NCBI GenBank assembly: GCA_016784355.1
Contig: JADHUV010000004.1
Coordinates: 1-48,200 of the forward strand
From: Nitrospira sp.
Lineage (GTDB): Bacteria > Nitrospirota > Thermodesulfovibrionia > UBA6902
DNA: 48,200 nt
Direction: 5' to 3'
A program made the position numbers and the translations under genes. The notes under the pieces were generated by a model. That model was not told where the DNA came from and did not search any database. It saw nothing but the letters and a program-made list of their open reading frames with translations. Positions 8,988-17,522 of this stretch are shown piece by piece. The first letter of the stretch is position 1. Each line of letters opens with the position of its first letter.

Positions 8988-10361
8988 TCAGGAGCGTTCC
9001 CGTACCCAGTCTATCGGATAGGAGTATTTTACTTTAGACAGTGTAGGCGGCCAGATCATCTGAATTCTTCCATTTAACCATTGCACTACATAGGTTGCAT
9101 GTCTGTTCTGGTTGACTTTATGGGCGTATGCAGTAAACTTGACCGGTCCGAACACTGTCATCATGTCTGTCTTTGAGAGTGCGGTTTTAATATCATAAGG
9201 ACTATGAGAGTCTGCCCTTTTAAGCACATCTGCAATAACATAAGTCGCGGCGTAGGCAGCTGCACCGTGGTATTCTGTGCGTGTATTAAATTTTTTCAGA
9301 TATTTGTCATAGTATTCCCTCGCACCTGGTATTGAGAGTGATTCATGCCAGAGTGTTGAGGAAATGACTTTTTCAGAGGCCTTACCCGTATTTTCCCTGA
9401 ACTCCGGCATGGTAAAACCACCACCGCCGCCTATAAAAAGGTCAGGGTTCATTTTCAACTCCATTGACTGGTTCATAAGCCTTGAGGCATCCATGAGATA
9501 GGAGACCATATATATAATTGATGGATTGGTTTCTTTAACCCGGCTTAAAAGCGGTTTGAAATCCATGGTACCAGCATCATAGCTTTCGCTCAGGAGCACC
9601 TTGATTCCGAGTTTTTTACAGCTGTTTTCAAAGGCTTTTGCACCCTTTGTACCGAAGAGGGTATTTTCGTGTAGTATGACAGCGGTTTCAGGTTTTACTA
9701 TTTCCGCCAGAAAGCTTTCCACTCCGCTTGCGTACTCACTGACCGGGGAATTAAGCCTGAAGATGGGGAAGCGGTCATTGAGTAAGGTTAATTCGTCTTG
9801 TACCTTTTGGGTTATATCATTAATATCTTTTTTGATTTGAGTTATTTTTTCAGGATCTGCTGCCGCCTGCAGTCTTGCCTGCAGACTTTCAAGAAGCTGA
9901 CCGCTAGAGGTAAAAGATATGGGCTCAGTAATCTTATCAGCCGCTGCAGTGTTAATAAGAAATGGAAAGCCCTTGCGCAACACTACCTCGGCTACAGCAT
10001 AGGTAACAGAGGAACTGTAGCCCCCTCCCAGCATGACGACCTGATCCTGTGTTATCAGTTTTTCAACTGCTGCACGGGCGGCATCCGGTTTGCCCTGAGT
10101 ATCTTCAAACAGAAGTGTGAGCTCTCTTCCATTAATACCCCCGGCATTATTAATTTCTTCGGCTGCCAACTCAAAGGAGTTTTTTTCAATCTCGCCGAAG
10201 GATGTGTGGCTGCCGGTCAGGGGAAGTATTATCCCTATTTTGATCGGATCCATATTTATTTCTTTGGAAGCTGTGGAGCTTGTTTCCTGTGCCTGCTGGC
10301 ACGCGCCTAGTAATATTAGTGTCAAAAATGACAGGATAGTTATCATTAATCTGGTATACAT
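8988..10361 (-). CDS. ABC transporter substrate-binding lipoprotein, LivK-like
   Basis: A periplasmic binding protein of the branched-chain amino acid (LivK) class: IKIGIILPLTGS and FGEIEKNSFELAAEEINNAGGINGR open the first lobe, and GAAAYAATYVIADVL is typical of the last helix. From the ATG at 10361 the protein starts with a lipoprotein signal ending in LGAC (Cys 21); GGAG lies 7 nt upstream, so the longer upstream start is rejected. It is 457 residues, longer than usual, because a Gln/Lys/Asp-rich helical insertion of about 50 residues follows the INTAAADKITEP segment. No permease or ATPase genes are adjacent, so the ligand is unknown and a sensory or orphan role is possible. Confidence 0.85.
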   Translation of the reverse strand: MYTRLMITILSFLTLILLGACQQAQETSSTASKEINMDPIKIGIILPLTGSHTSFGEIEKNSFELAAEEINNAGGINGRELTLLFEDTQGKPDAARAAVEKLITQDQVVMLGGGYSSSVTYAVAEVVLRKGFPFLINTAAADKITEPISFTSSGQLLESLQARLQAAADPEKITQIKKDINDITQKVQDELTLLNDRFPIFRLNSPVSEYASGVESFLAEIVKPETAVILHENTLFGTKGAKAFENSCKKLGIKVLLSESYDAGTMDFKPLLSRVKETNPSIIYMVSYLMDASRLMNQSMELKMNPDLFIGGGGGFTMPEFRENTGKASEKVISSTLWHESLSIPGAREYYDKYLKKFNTRTEYHGAAAYAATYVIADVLKRADSHSPYDIKTALSKTDMMTVFGPVKFTAYAHKVNQNRHATYVVQWLNGRIQMIWPPTLSKVKYSYPIDWVRERS

Positions 10362-10436
10362 AGAGACTCCTTTGAAAAGGGGAACGTGTTTATAATTTTG
10401 ATCACACAAAGCGGATAATTTATAATATTTATTCAT

Positions 10437-10564
10437 GCCTTCTTAGTACATAATATGATATTTATTGTTTATATGCAAGGGCTTTTGCGCCTGTGCCCCC
10501 CCCTGCCTGCCGGCAGGTCTGTGCCTATGCCCCTTTGTGCCTTTTTTTACTTCTCCGCCCCCGC
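10437..10564. repeat. Low-complexity GTGCC repeats and a CCTGCCGGCAGG palindrome
   Basis: Between the binding-protein gene and the 3' end of the first HAF gene lie irregular GTGCCT/ATGCCC units, a run of eight C and the perfect 12-bp palindrome CCTGCCGGCAGG (10506-10517). Similar GTGCCT/GTACCTTAGTGCC units occur just past the end of the third HAF gene (17485-17518). Both copies lie at the same place relative to paralogous genes, so they may mark duplicated 3' ends or a dispersed repeat. Confidence 0.5.
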
Positions 10565-13500
10565 CTATTCGAGAGACAGGCCCGGTCCCGGCATCCTGCC
10601 GTATAATCCCCTCCATATAATGAAGTCATCTGTCCAGATTGCTCCATTGCCGTTCATATCCATATCTTCATTAATTGGATTTGTCTGCTGTCCCGCAAAG
10701 GGTCTCCAGAGGATAAAGTCTCTTATCTCAACTATCCCGTTGTTATCAAAATCGCCGTCGCAGATATTGCCGTAATGTTGAATGCCTGCTATAAATAAAT
10801 TGTCATCTTCATCAGCATTTGTATCGCGCTGATCCGGATTAGCAACCTTTACGCAATTATCACAGGCATTACCGCGTCCGTCAGAATCAGTGTCTGCCTG
10901 ATCCGGGTTGGCGATATCAGGGCAGTTATCCGATGAGTCTAAGATGCCGTCATTGTCTGCATCGGCACCGCAATTTCCATATTGGTCAATGGATATACCG
11001 TTTTTCAGGGCACTGCAGGAGTTAGCATAAGTAATCCCGTCGCAGCCGCATACAGGATTTTGCGAGTTGGAACAGGCATCGAGAGGTTTGGGCCTGCAGG
11101 TGCCGATGCTGCCGCATTCTCCGGGGAGTTTTGCACAATAGGACTCTGCGGGACACTGAAGATTGTCCGCACATTGCAGTCCTGTAGGGGTCAGCAGATA
11201 GGAGGAGGCGCCTTCTTTGACCAGCACCTGTCCGATTTCATTGATTGCCTCTGCCCGATCCAGATCTGAGCCGTACATAACATCAGATGGATCGATTAGA
11301 TTTTCTAAATTATGTGTGCTGTTTGTTTCAACCCAGAGAACGGCTTCCTGCTCACCGGCTGTTGCTTCGGCATATCCGACCGTCTCGCGTGCGGTATTAA
11401 TGGCATTGGCATAACTCCTGAAAAATCCGGGCAGATGGCTTAGGGGCGTCATAGTACCGGCTGCATCCCTGATAAATGCCTTGACCCCGGCTGCCCCCTG
11501 GCTGTAGCCGGTTATATCTCCATTGTCATTAATATCATAGGCCTTGCTGGCAAAGTCTCCCGCCAGGACTCCAAGACCGGTCATCCCGTTTATCGAATCC
11601 CACAAAAAGGCCTGCGTCCCCATTGCTGAAGAACTGTAGCCGACTGCCTGCCCGGCGCTGTTAAGGGCATAAGCATGACTGAGCGCACCTCCAGGAAGAA
11701 AACCCATGGGCTGCATGCCGTTTACAGCATCCCAGATAAAGGCCTTGCGCGCAGAGGTGAAACCGCTGTATCCGACAACCTGACCGGCATCATTGAGGTC
11801 ATATGCCTCACCCGCGGTGTCAGAGCCTAAGAGACCGATTGTTACAGCTGTCCCGGCAGTTATATCATAGAGATCCAGAAGGGTCTTGTTAGTGGGCCAG
11901 CCGCTTATGCTTTTAAGCATGAGCTGTCCATGATTGTTCATTGTCTGAGGACTTCCGTCTCTTATCTGTGTCATTCCGGAGGACGCATCCCACAGGTATG
12001 CCTCTGCTCCGTCATATCCTGCCACTTCCCCTATTTCGTTAAGCGTCGTTGCGGTAAATCCCGGAAGATAGTCATTGAGGTTTATGATTGTATATGTCGG
12101 CGGGCCGGACGGGGGCGCAGTACTGCACTGCGGATCATTGCCGTCCGTCAGGGCGTTGCAGTCATTATCGAGGCCGTCAGAGCAAATTTCAGGTGCGCCG
12201 GGGAATACAAAGGCCTGATTGTCATCGCAGTCATTTAAAGTGCCTTCGCAGGAGGTCTGTGAGGTGAAACCGTCATTGTCTGTATCAAAAGACAGGCCGT
12301 TATTAAGCTGACCGTCACAGTCATTATCTGTATTGTCGCATACTTCCTGCGCACCGGGATAAACAGCCGGATCAGCATCATTGCAGTCATCTATAGAGCC
12401 CTCACAGGAGTCAAGGGAGGTATAGCCGTCGTTGTCTGCATCAAAGGTAAGCCCGTCATCGGTCAGGCCGTTACAGTCATTGTCAGCTGCATCACACAGC
12501 TCCGGTGCTCCCGGAAAGACATCCGCCCGGCTGTCATTGCAGTCAGCAAGGCCGCATATTCCACCCTCGGCATAATAGGTGTCTCCATCCGTATCTGTAC
12601 AGGACGCAGATGGTGAGATATAGAGAAACTCATATATAAAGTCGCCCCCGTCTACACCATTTCCTGAGGGAAGGATTCCGGAAAATTCTCCATCTATTAT
12701 ATTGTATGAACTGTCCAGCAGCACTGAAGGTGCAGGATCCGGACCGGGTGCGCCTGAGTCCTCGATCCATCCTATGTCAGGGTTGACGCGCAGGACGCGT
12801 TTGTGGGTATTTATACAGCCTGCGGAACAGTCGCCCCATTTATTCAAAAAATGGTAAAACGGGTTCGGGTATGAATAGACCATATCCAGGGTCGGGCCGT
12901 CTCCGATGGGGTAATTTACCTTGCGTATGCCGGTTAATACGGGATACATGCGGCGAAGCATCTCAAGGTCCTGCCATATCTTTGAGTAGATAAATGAATC
13001 TGTATCAGCCGTACCAAAGACGTCCTCCAGTAAAAGTACGGCATCCTGTTTACTCATTTCGGTCACATCTCCTGCGAGCAGGACTCTATATTTGTCATGA
13101 GAAAGTGCCTGTCCGGAAAGGTCTATACGAAGCTGATCCGGGCTGTCCAGGACAAGGGCCTGAGCCGGAATATTCAGCTCTATATCATTTCCATTGCCGA
13201 AGATGCCGTCCCCGTTGCTGCTGATGACCCGTACGGATTTTGTATTGATACTTTCAGGATAGAGATCCCGGTCAAAAGAAATCACTATGGAAGAGGGTGT
13301 CTGATCAGTAACAGAAAAGGGTTCAGGTAAGACATAGGCAACCCTGACTGATGCACTGCCGTCTTCGGGGGTAGCCATTACGCTGAAGGTCCCGGTCATG
13401 CTGTCTACAATATTACCCTCGGTATCGCCGTGCAGGTTGATCGTTACCTCATATCCGCCTGCGGCCAGTACGCCCATATTAATATTAGCGGTTATGTAGT

Positions 13501-13765
13501 CCTGTACAGGAAAGAAGCCTGAGGCCACATACATATCCACGGTCATTTCATAGCCGTTTACTGTAAATTCAGTAGGCTTAAAAAATGAGGCACTGGCGGT
13601 ATCTGTTACTGCATTAATACTGAGAGAGACCGTGCTGCTCGGTGTAATCTCACCGGACGGAAACAGGTATACGACGCTTATCTGCGCCGCCATAACTGCT
13701 GAAGGTGTGAGAAAGAGAATGAGAGCGATTAGAGTGTTGAGAGTAATTAACCGGGCCCTGCGCAT
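10565..13765 (-). CDS. Giant secreted protein 1: Ig-like, MopE, HAF, Kazal, TSP3, dockerin-like
   Basis: From the ATG at 13765 (GGAGG 5 nt upstream) the protein has 1066 residues. A Sec signal peptide ends at VMA-AQ (about residue 26). Then come a beta-rich N-terminal part including an SbsA/Ig-like domain (about 140-240), three MopE-type Cys/Asp repeats (about 388-547), one block of HAF repeats (about 555-860; motifs such as AYALNSAGQAVGYS and QAFLWDSINGM), a Kazal-like module with NPVCGCDGITYANSC (about 865-932), Asp-rich thrombospondin type 3 repeats, and a dockerin-like end closing with PGPG. Known families imply a calcium- or metal-binding extracellular protein. Unlike its two neighbours it lacks the N-terminal HAF block. 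It has no sigma-54 promoter of its own and may be read from the upstream gene 2. Confidence 0.85.
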   Translation of the reverse strand: MRRARLITLNTLIALILFLTPSAVMAAQISVVYLFPSGEITPSSTVSLSINAVTDTASASFFKPTEFTVNGYEMTVDMYVASGFFPVQDYITANINMGVLAAGGYEVTINLHGDTEGNIVDSMTGTFSVMATPEDGSASVRVAYVLPEPFSVTDQTPSSIVISFDRDLYPESINTKSVRVISSNGDGIFGNGNDIELNIPAQALVLDSPDQLRIDLSGQALSHDKYRVLLAGDVTEMSKQDAVLLLEDVFGTADTDSFIYSKIWQDLEMLRRMYPVLTGIRKVNYPIGDGPTLDMVYSYPNPFYHFLNKWGDCSAGCINTHKRVLRVNPDIGWIEDSGAPGPDPAPSVLLDSSYNIIDGEFSGILPSGNGVDGGDFIYEFLYISPSASCTDTDGDTYYAEGGICGLADCNDSRADVFPGAPELCDAADNDCNGLTDDGLTFDADNDGYTSLDSCEGSIDDCNDADPAVYPGAQEVCDNTDNDCDGQLNNGLSFDTDNDGFTSQTSCEGTLNDCDDNQAFVFPGAPEICSDGLDNDCNALTDGNDPQCSTAPPSGPPTYTIINLNDYLPGFTATTLNEIGEVAGYDGAEAYLWDASSGMTQIRDGSPQTMNNHGQLMLKSISGWPTNKTLLDLYDITAGTAVTIGLLGSDTAGEAYDLNDAGQVVGYSGFTSARKAFIWDAVNGMQPMGFLPGGALSHAYALNSAGQAVGYSSSAMGTQAFLWDSINGMTGLGVLAGDFASKAYDINDNGDITGYSQGAAGVKAFIRDAAGTMTPLSHLPGFFRSYANAINTARETVGYAEATAGEQEAVLWVETNSTHNLENLIDPSDVMYGSDLDRAEAINEIGQVLVKEGASSYLLTPTGLQCADNLQCPAESYCAKLPGECGSIGTCRPKPLDACSNSQNPVCGCDGITYANSCSALKNGISIDQYGNCGADADNDGILDSSDNCPDIANPDQADTDSDGRGNACDNCVKVANPDQRDTNADEDDNLFIAGIQHYGNICDGDFDNNGIVEIRDFILWRPFAGQQTNPINEDMDMNGNGAIWTDDFIIWRGLYGRMPGPGLSLE

Positions 13766-13859
13766 ATATGCCTCCAAAGGGTTGAGAATTTAAATAAGTA
13801 AGTTCATTCAGGTCTGATCTGAATATAATAATAAATTTTAATAAATAAGTTCCCAGCCC

Positions 13860-13897
13860 GGCCGGTGATCATGCATTTTTAGGCATTATCACCGGCC
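13860..13897. promoter_or_regulatory. Strong hairpin between secreted-protein genes 2 and 1
   Basis: GGCCGGTGAT (13860-13869) is the exact reverse complement of ATCACCGGCC (13888-13897); an inner ATGC/GCAT pair extends the stem to 15 bp with one mismatch and an 8-nt loop. No T run follows on either strand, so it is not a textbook terminator. It lies 95 bp upstream of gene 1 and could set the level of read-through from gene 2, act as an RNA processing site, or stabilise the upstream mRNA. Confidence 0.5.
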
Positions 13898-13942
13898 TCT
13901 TGCAAGCCAGCATCCCCTCTGATGAATCACATTGATCTATCT

Positions 13943-13971
13943 GTAGGGGCAGGTTTGAAACCTGCCCCTAC
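13943..13971. repeat. 29-bp perfect palindrome GTAGGGGCAGGTTT-G-AAACCTGCCCCTAC
   Basis: Two 14-bp arms flank a single central base with no mismatch. It lies 14 bp past the stop of secreted-protein gene 2. The GTAGGGG...CCCCTAC ends resemble those of the three palindromes at 787-927, so it probably belongs to the same kind of dispersed REP-like element. In RNA it would form a very stable hairpin at the 3' end of gene 2. Confidence 0.75.
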
Positions 13972-13985
13972 ATTCACTTTGTGCT

Positions 13986-16922
13986 CTATTCTGTAACTCC
14001 TGGTCCCGGTCTTTTTCCGTACAAACCTCTCCATATAATGAAGTCATCTGTCCAGACTGCTCCGTCACCATTGAGGTCCATGTCTTCATTGAGTGTATCA
14101 GTCTGCTGACCGGCAAATGGTCTCCATAAAATGAAGTCTCTGATTTCAACGATGCCGTTGTTGTCAAAGTCACCATCGCAGATATTGCCGTAGTGCTGGA
14201 TACCTGCCTCGGCGGTGTTATCATCTTCATCGGCGTTTGTATCACGCTGATCCGGGTTTGGGATTTCTACGCAGTTATCGCAGGCATCGCCGATGCCGTC
14301 GTTGTCAGTGTCTGCCTGGTCGGAGTTTTCTGTATCCGGGCAGTTGTCTGTGTCGTCCGGGGTGCCGTCAGAATCATGGTCATTATTGCCCGTACAGGCA
14401 CCGGTGGTATCTACGGATACTCCTGCCGCTGCTGCCTCACAGGGGTTAGTGTACGTGATGCCGTCACATCCGCAGACCGGGTTTGATGCTGAGCTGCAGG
14501 CATAGGCAGGATTGACCTTGCATGTGCCCTGACCGCCGCATTGTCCATCCGGTGTCTTGCAGGAATATCCGGCGGGGCACTCTGCATTAGCTGTACATTG
14601 AAGGCCCGCTGGTGTCAGAAGGTATCCGGAATTGCCATCAAGTGCAATAATCTGTCCCTTGCTGTTGATATCTTCTGCAGAATCCAGGTCTATATCGTGC
14701 AGTAGAGCATTCGGTACGAGCAGGCTTTCAAGATTTAGAACACCGGCTGTTTCTGTCCACAGGAAGGCCTCTTTTTCTCCATTGACTGAAGAAGTATATC
14801 CGGCTACTTCACGGGCTGAATTAATAGCCAGTGCCCGGCTTTTATAATATTTACTCAGAGGGGTTATCTCTTTCATGCCCTCGGCTGAATTCCAGATAAA
14901 GGCCCTTTCACCTGCCGCGCCCTGACTGTATCCCACGATATCATTTGTATCGTTTATATCAAAGGCCTTACTCAGATAGTCACCGGAAAGGCGGGCAAGT
15001 GCCTGCATTCCGTTCGTTGTGTTCCAGAGAAACGCCTGTGTGCCTGATGCTGAAGAACTGTAGCCTGCTGTGTTGCCGTCAGCATTGACAGCAAAGGCCT
15101 CACTTAATGTGCCTCCTGGTAGAAATCCCAGACTTTTGGTTCCGTTAATTTTATCCCAGACAAAGGCTTCCTTGCTGTAGCTGAGACCGCTGTAACCGGC
15201 AACCTGTCCGGCTTCACTTATGTCCCATGCGCCGCCTGATGTGTCACTGTCCAGCAGCGCAATATCAGATGTTGTCTGAGATAAAAGGTCATATACCTGA
15301 AGAGAGGTCTTGTAATAAGGCCAGCCTGAGGTTTTTGTTCCGATGACTTGTCTGCGGTTATTGACAGAAAGTGCATTGCTGTAATTAAGGCTCTGCGGTC
15401 CTGATCCCTGATCCCATACAACGGCATGAGCAATTGCCCCTGTTTTGTAGTAGCCTGATACCAGTCCGTCGTCATTTAAAGAAGTAGGTGTAATATTGCC
15501 TAAGGCGCTGTCCTGTATCTGCTGTATCTCATATGAGCGTATTGCAGAAGTGCTGCAGTCTGAATCATTATTATCAATTAGACCATCGCAGTCATTGTCT
15601 ATTGCATCATCACATATTTCTGCATTACCCGTAAAAACGTCTGCATCTGCATCATCACAGTCATCTCCGGTACCTTCGCAGGAGCCGAATATTGTATAGC
15701 CGTCTCCGTCATTATCTGCGCCCGGTACTTCGTCTGTCAGGCCGTTGCAGTCATTGTCGAGGCCGTCGCAGACTTCTGTGCCAGAGGGATTGGCATCAGC
15801 TGAGTTGTCATTGCAGTCAACAGGTCCGCACCTTCCGCCTTCGATCGCGAAGTAGTCATTGTCATTATCTGTGCATGGCAGGGGCTTAAAGAGTACCTTG
15901 CGCAGCAGCCCATCAGTATTCCGTGCCGACCCCAGAATTACTCCAGCATTGTTAATGTCATATAAACTGCTTACAGTCCATCCGGCACCGGGTTCTATCA
16001 GGTCATTCATATCCCGTGCTCCCCGCGCTTCATTCCATAGGTACATGCCACCGGTTGATCCGTCTGTGTAGCTTCCAATAACCTCTCCCATGTCATTAAT
16101 ATCAAAAGCATCAGAACGTGGTCCCGGATTCACAATCGGACGCATCCCGTTTGCACTGTCCCAGATAAAGGCAAGATTGTCTGACTCCCCAACAACCCAG
16201 GATGATTCATTTATCGCCCTGGCAGTACTTGAGTGTCCCAGAAGAGAGCCGAGGTTTTTCATGGTTGAACCGCTCCAAAGAAACGCAAAATGGTTATTAA
16301 TAAAGTTGGAATCCGGCATTGTCATTGAGTACCCTACGACCTGTCCTTTGTCATTGATATCATTGGCTACTGCGCGAGTACCTCCCAGAGTACCAAGGTA
16401 GTGGAAATTATTCTGACCGTATGCAATAAGCGGGTTGGCATATGAATATGAAACTATCATCATCGTACATACCATCCCGACTGGGCAGGGTCGCTCATCG
16501 TACCATGAATAGCTATCATAACCAACGGCTGCACCATTATTATTTATTGCATATAAAACTGAATAGGATGAATTGGCATCAGGGTTATTGTATAAATTGG
16601 ATCCTAAATTAACAGGTGTGTTTATATCTGTCCATAATACAGCTGACGACCTTCTGTATCCGGAAAACTGACCGTTATCATTGAGATCGGTAATGACATA
16701 ATCGTCAGATATCGGCAACAGTGTCATGCCGGAGGTCTCACTCCATAAAAAATGCCCAAGGTCAGATTTTCCTACTACCTCTCCGTTGTTATTGAGCGCC
16801 CGTACTGAGATATTTTCACCGATCTCAATTACCTCATAACGCACTGCACCATCTACCATGTTAAACGGATATACGAGTACTGATGCAAGAAAAATTAATA
16901 CCATGCCTAATACTCTTTTCAT
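13986..16922 (-). CDS. Giant secreted protein 2: HAF, MopE, HAF, Kazal, TSP3, dockerin-like
   Basis: From the ATG at 16922 (GAGGGG 8 nt upstream) the product has 978 residues. After a signal peptide (about 1-25) come a first HAF block (about 28-345, repeated AINDxGQVVGYS and HAFLW-type motifs), two MopE repeats (350-456), a second HAF block (about 460-770), a Cys-rich region with Kazal-like NPVCGCDGITYTNPC, thrombospondin type 3 repeats rich in DTDNDGIGD, and a dockerin-like terminus with paired EF-hand-like loops (DFDNNGIVEIRD and DLNGDGAVWTDD) ending in PGPGVTE. A 30-plus residue stretch of the dockerin-like part is identical to protein 1. A sigma-54 promoter and two activator-like sites lie upstream. 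The function is unknown; an extracellular, metal-dependent structural or adhesive role is an inference. Confidence 0.87.
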   Translation of the reverse strand: MKRVLGMVLIFLASVLVYPFNMVDGAVRYEVIEIGENISVRALNNNGEVVGKSDLGHFLWSETSGMTLLPISDDYVITDLNDNGQFSGYRRSSAVLWTDINTPVNLGSNLYNNPDANSSYSVLYAINNNGAAVGYDSYSWYDERPCPVGMVCTMMIVSYSYANPLIAYGQNNFHYLGTLGGTRAVANDINDKGQVVGYSMTMPDSNFINNHFAFLWSGSTMKNLGSLLGHSSTARAINESSWVVGESDNLAFIWDSANGMRPIVNPGPRSDAFDINDMGEVIGSYTDGSTGGMYLWNEARGARDMNDLIEPGAGWTVSSLYDINNAGVILGSARNTDGLLRKVLFKPLPCTDNDNDYFAIEGGRCGPVDCNDNSADANPSGTEVCDGLDNDCNGLTDEVPGADNDGDGYTIFGSCEGTGDDCDDADADVFTGNAEICDDAIDNDCDGLIDNNDSDCSTSAIRSYEIQQIQDSALGNITPTSLNDDGLVSGYYKTGAIAHAVVWDQGSGPQSLNYSNALSVNNRRQVIGTKTSGWPYYKTSLQVYDLLSQTTSDIALLDSDTSGGAWDISEAGQVAGYSGLSYSKEAFVWDKINGTKSLGFLPGGTLSEAFAVNADGNTAGYSSSASGTQAFLWNTTNGMQALARLSGDYLSKAFDINDTNDIVGYSQGAAGERAFIWNSAEGMKEITPLSKYYKSRALAINSAREVAGYTSSVNGEKEAFLWTETAGVLNLESLLVPNALLHDIDLDSAEDINSKGQIIALDGNSGYLLTPAGLQCTANAECPAGYSCKTPDGQCGGQGTCKVNPAYACSSASNPVCGCDGITYTNPCEAAAAGVSVDTTGACTGNNDHDSDGTPDDTDNCPDTENSDQADTDNDGIGDACDNCVEIPNPDQRDTNADEDDNTAEAGIQHYGNICDGDFDNNGIVEIRDFILWRPFAGQQTDTLNEDMDLNGDGAVWTDDFIIWRGLYGKRPGPGVTE

Positions 16923-17127
16923 AACAAACCCCCTCAAAAGATGTAAAAACTGTTAATAAAATTTACACTTTATTATTCTTAAACCTGACTATTCTTAATA
17001 ATCAAGCAGTTATGGCATTTCATCAACTAAAGTCAGAAATCCCTAATATCAGGTTATATTTCCTGATAGAAAGGCGAGTATATTCGGTATGTTAAAAATA
17101 TTATTTCAGTAAGTCTGATTGGATAAT

Positions 17128-17143
17128 TGCAAGTACAATGCCA
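17128..17143 (-). promoter_or_regulatory. Sigma-54 promoter of secreted-protein gene 2
   Basis: Read on the minus strand: TGGCAT, 5 bp, TTGCA. The -24 GG and -12 GC have the correct spacing, and only the last base of the -24 box departs from TGGCAC. The start of transcription would be near 17116, giving a leader of about 195 nt before the ATG at 16922. Confidence 0.72.
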
Positions 17144-17199
17144 TTAGATACAAAATACAATTAATCAAGGGGTTAACGAAGCACACATTTAAGGGTAAA

Positions 17200-17234
17200 T
17201 GTCAATATGGCACTAAAAAAATGTCAGAATGGCA
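17200..17234 (-). promoter_or_regulatory. Pair of activator-like dyads TGTCA-N3-TGGCA upstream of gene 2
   Basis: TGTCA-ATA-TGGCA (17200-17212) and TGTCA-GAA-TGGCA (17222-17234) are two near-palindromic 13-bp sites, 22 bp apart from start to start, thus on the same face of the helix. Their midpoint is about 75 bp upstream of the -24 GG. This is the usual arrangement of binding sites for a sigma-54 enhancer-binding protein. The same pair occurs before gene 3. Confidence 0.65.
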
Positions 17235-17435
17235 TATTTGCCTTATTTGGCAAATAGTTAGCGCTAGAGGTATTGGAGTGCATGTATTGAGTTGTAGGGT
17301 TAGGTGAACCAGACCCTGACTTTGCCATCACCTGGTACGAATTATCGTATATGCGTTTAATCGGTGATTAATAGTTTTACAGTTTGCTGGATTCCCGCCT
17401 GCAGGGAAATGGCAAGGCAGGGTTCTTATATATTA

Positions 17436-17475
17436 AGGGCAGGCAATCGAGTCTATTAAACTCTAAGCCTGCCCT
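17436..17475. terminator. Hairpin past the end of secreted-protein gene 3
   Basis: AGGGCAGGC (17436-17444) pairs with GCCTGCCCT (17467-17475), a 9-bp GC-rich stem with a 22-nt loop. It lies 48 bp beyond the stop of gene 3 on the minus strand. The T run (17480-17485) is on the plus-strand side, so for minus-strand transcription it is an imperfect terminator; it may mainly stabilise the 3' end. Confidence 0.4.
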
Positions 17476-17522
17476 AATGTTTTTTGTGCCTATGTGCCTC
17501 AGTACCTTAGTGCCTTATCTCC

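Larger units (their letters stand above)
16923..17522. other. 600-bp control region upstream of secreted-protein gene 2
   Basis: No believable gene. From the gene outward it holds a 5' untranslated region with a perfect 7-bp stem hairpin (TATCAGG/CCTGATA, 17047-17068), the sigma-54 promoter (17128-17143), two activator dyads (17200-17234), another inverted repeat ATTTGCC/GGCAAAT (17236-17255), and finally a hairpin and GTGCCT repeats past the end of gene 3. A 62-codon open frame at 17119-17307 overlaps the promoter elements and is rejected as a gene. Confidence 0.6.

Noticed and set aside
10565..10640. PEP-CTERM, LPXTG or GlyGly-CTERM anchor on the giant proteins
   Set aside because: The C-termini end in PGPG plus a few residues with no following hydrophobic helix and basic tail.
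13766..13985. A sigma-54 promoter for secreted-protein gene 1
   Set aside because: TTGCAAGCCAGC near 13900 looks similar but the spacing between the -24 and -12 parts is wrong.
17119..17307. 62-codon plus-strand open frame
   Set aside because: No ribosome site, odd composition, and it overlaps the sigma-54 promoter and activator sites.
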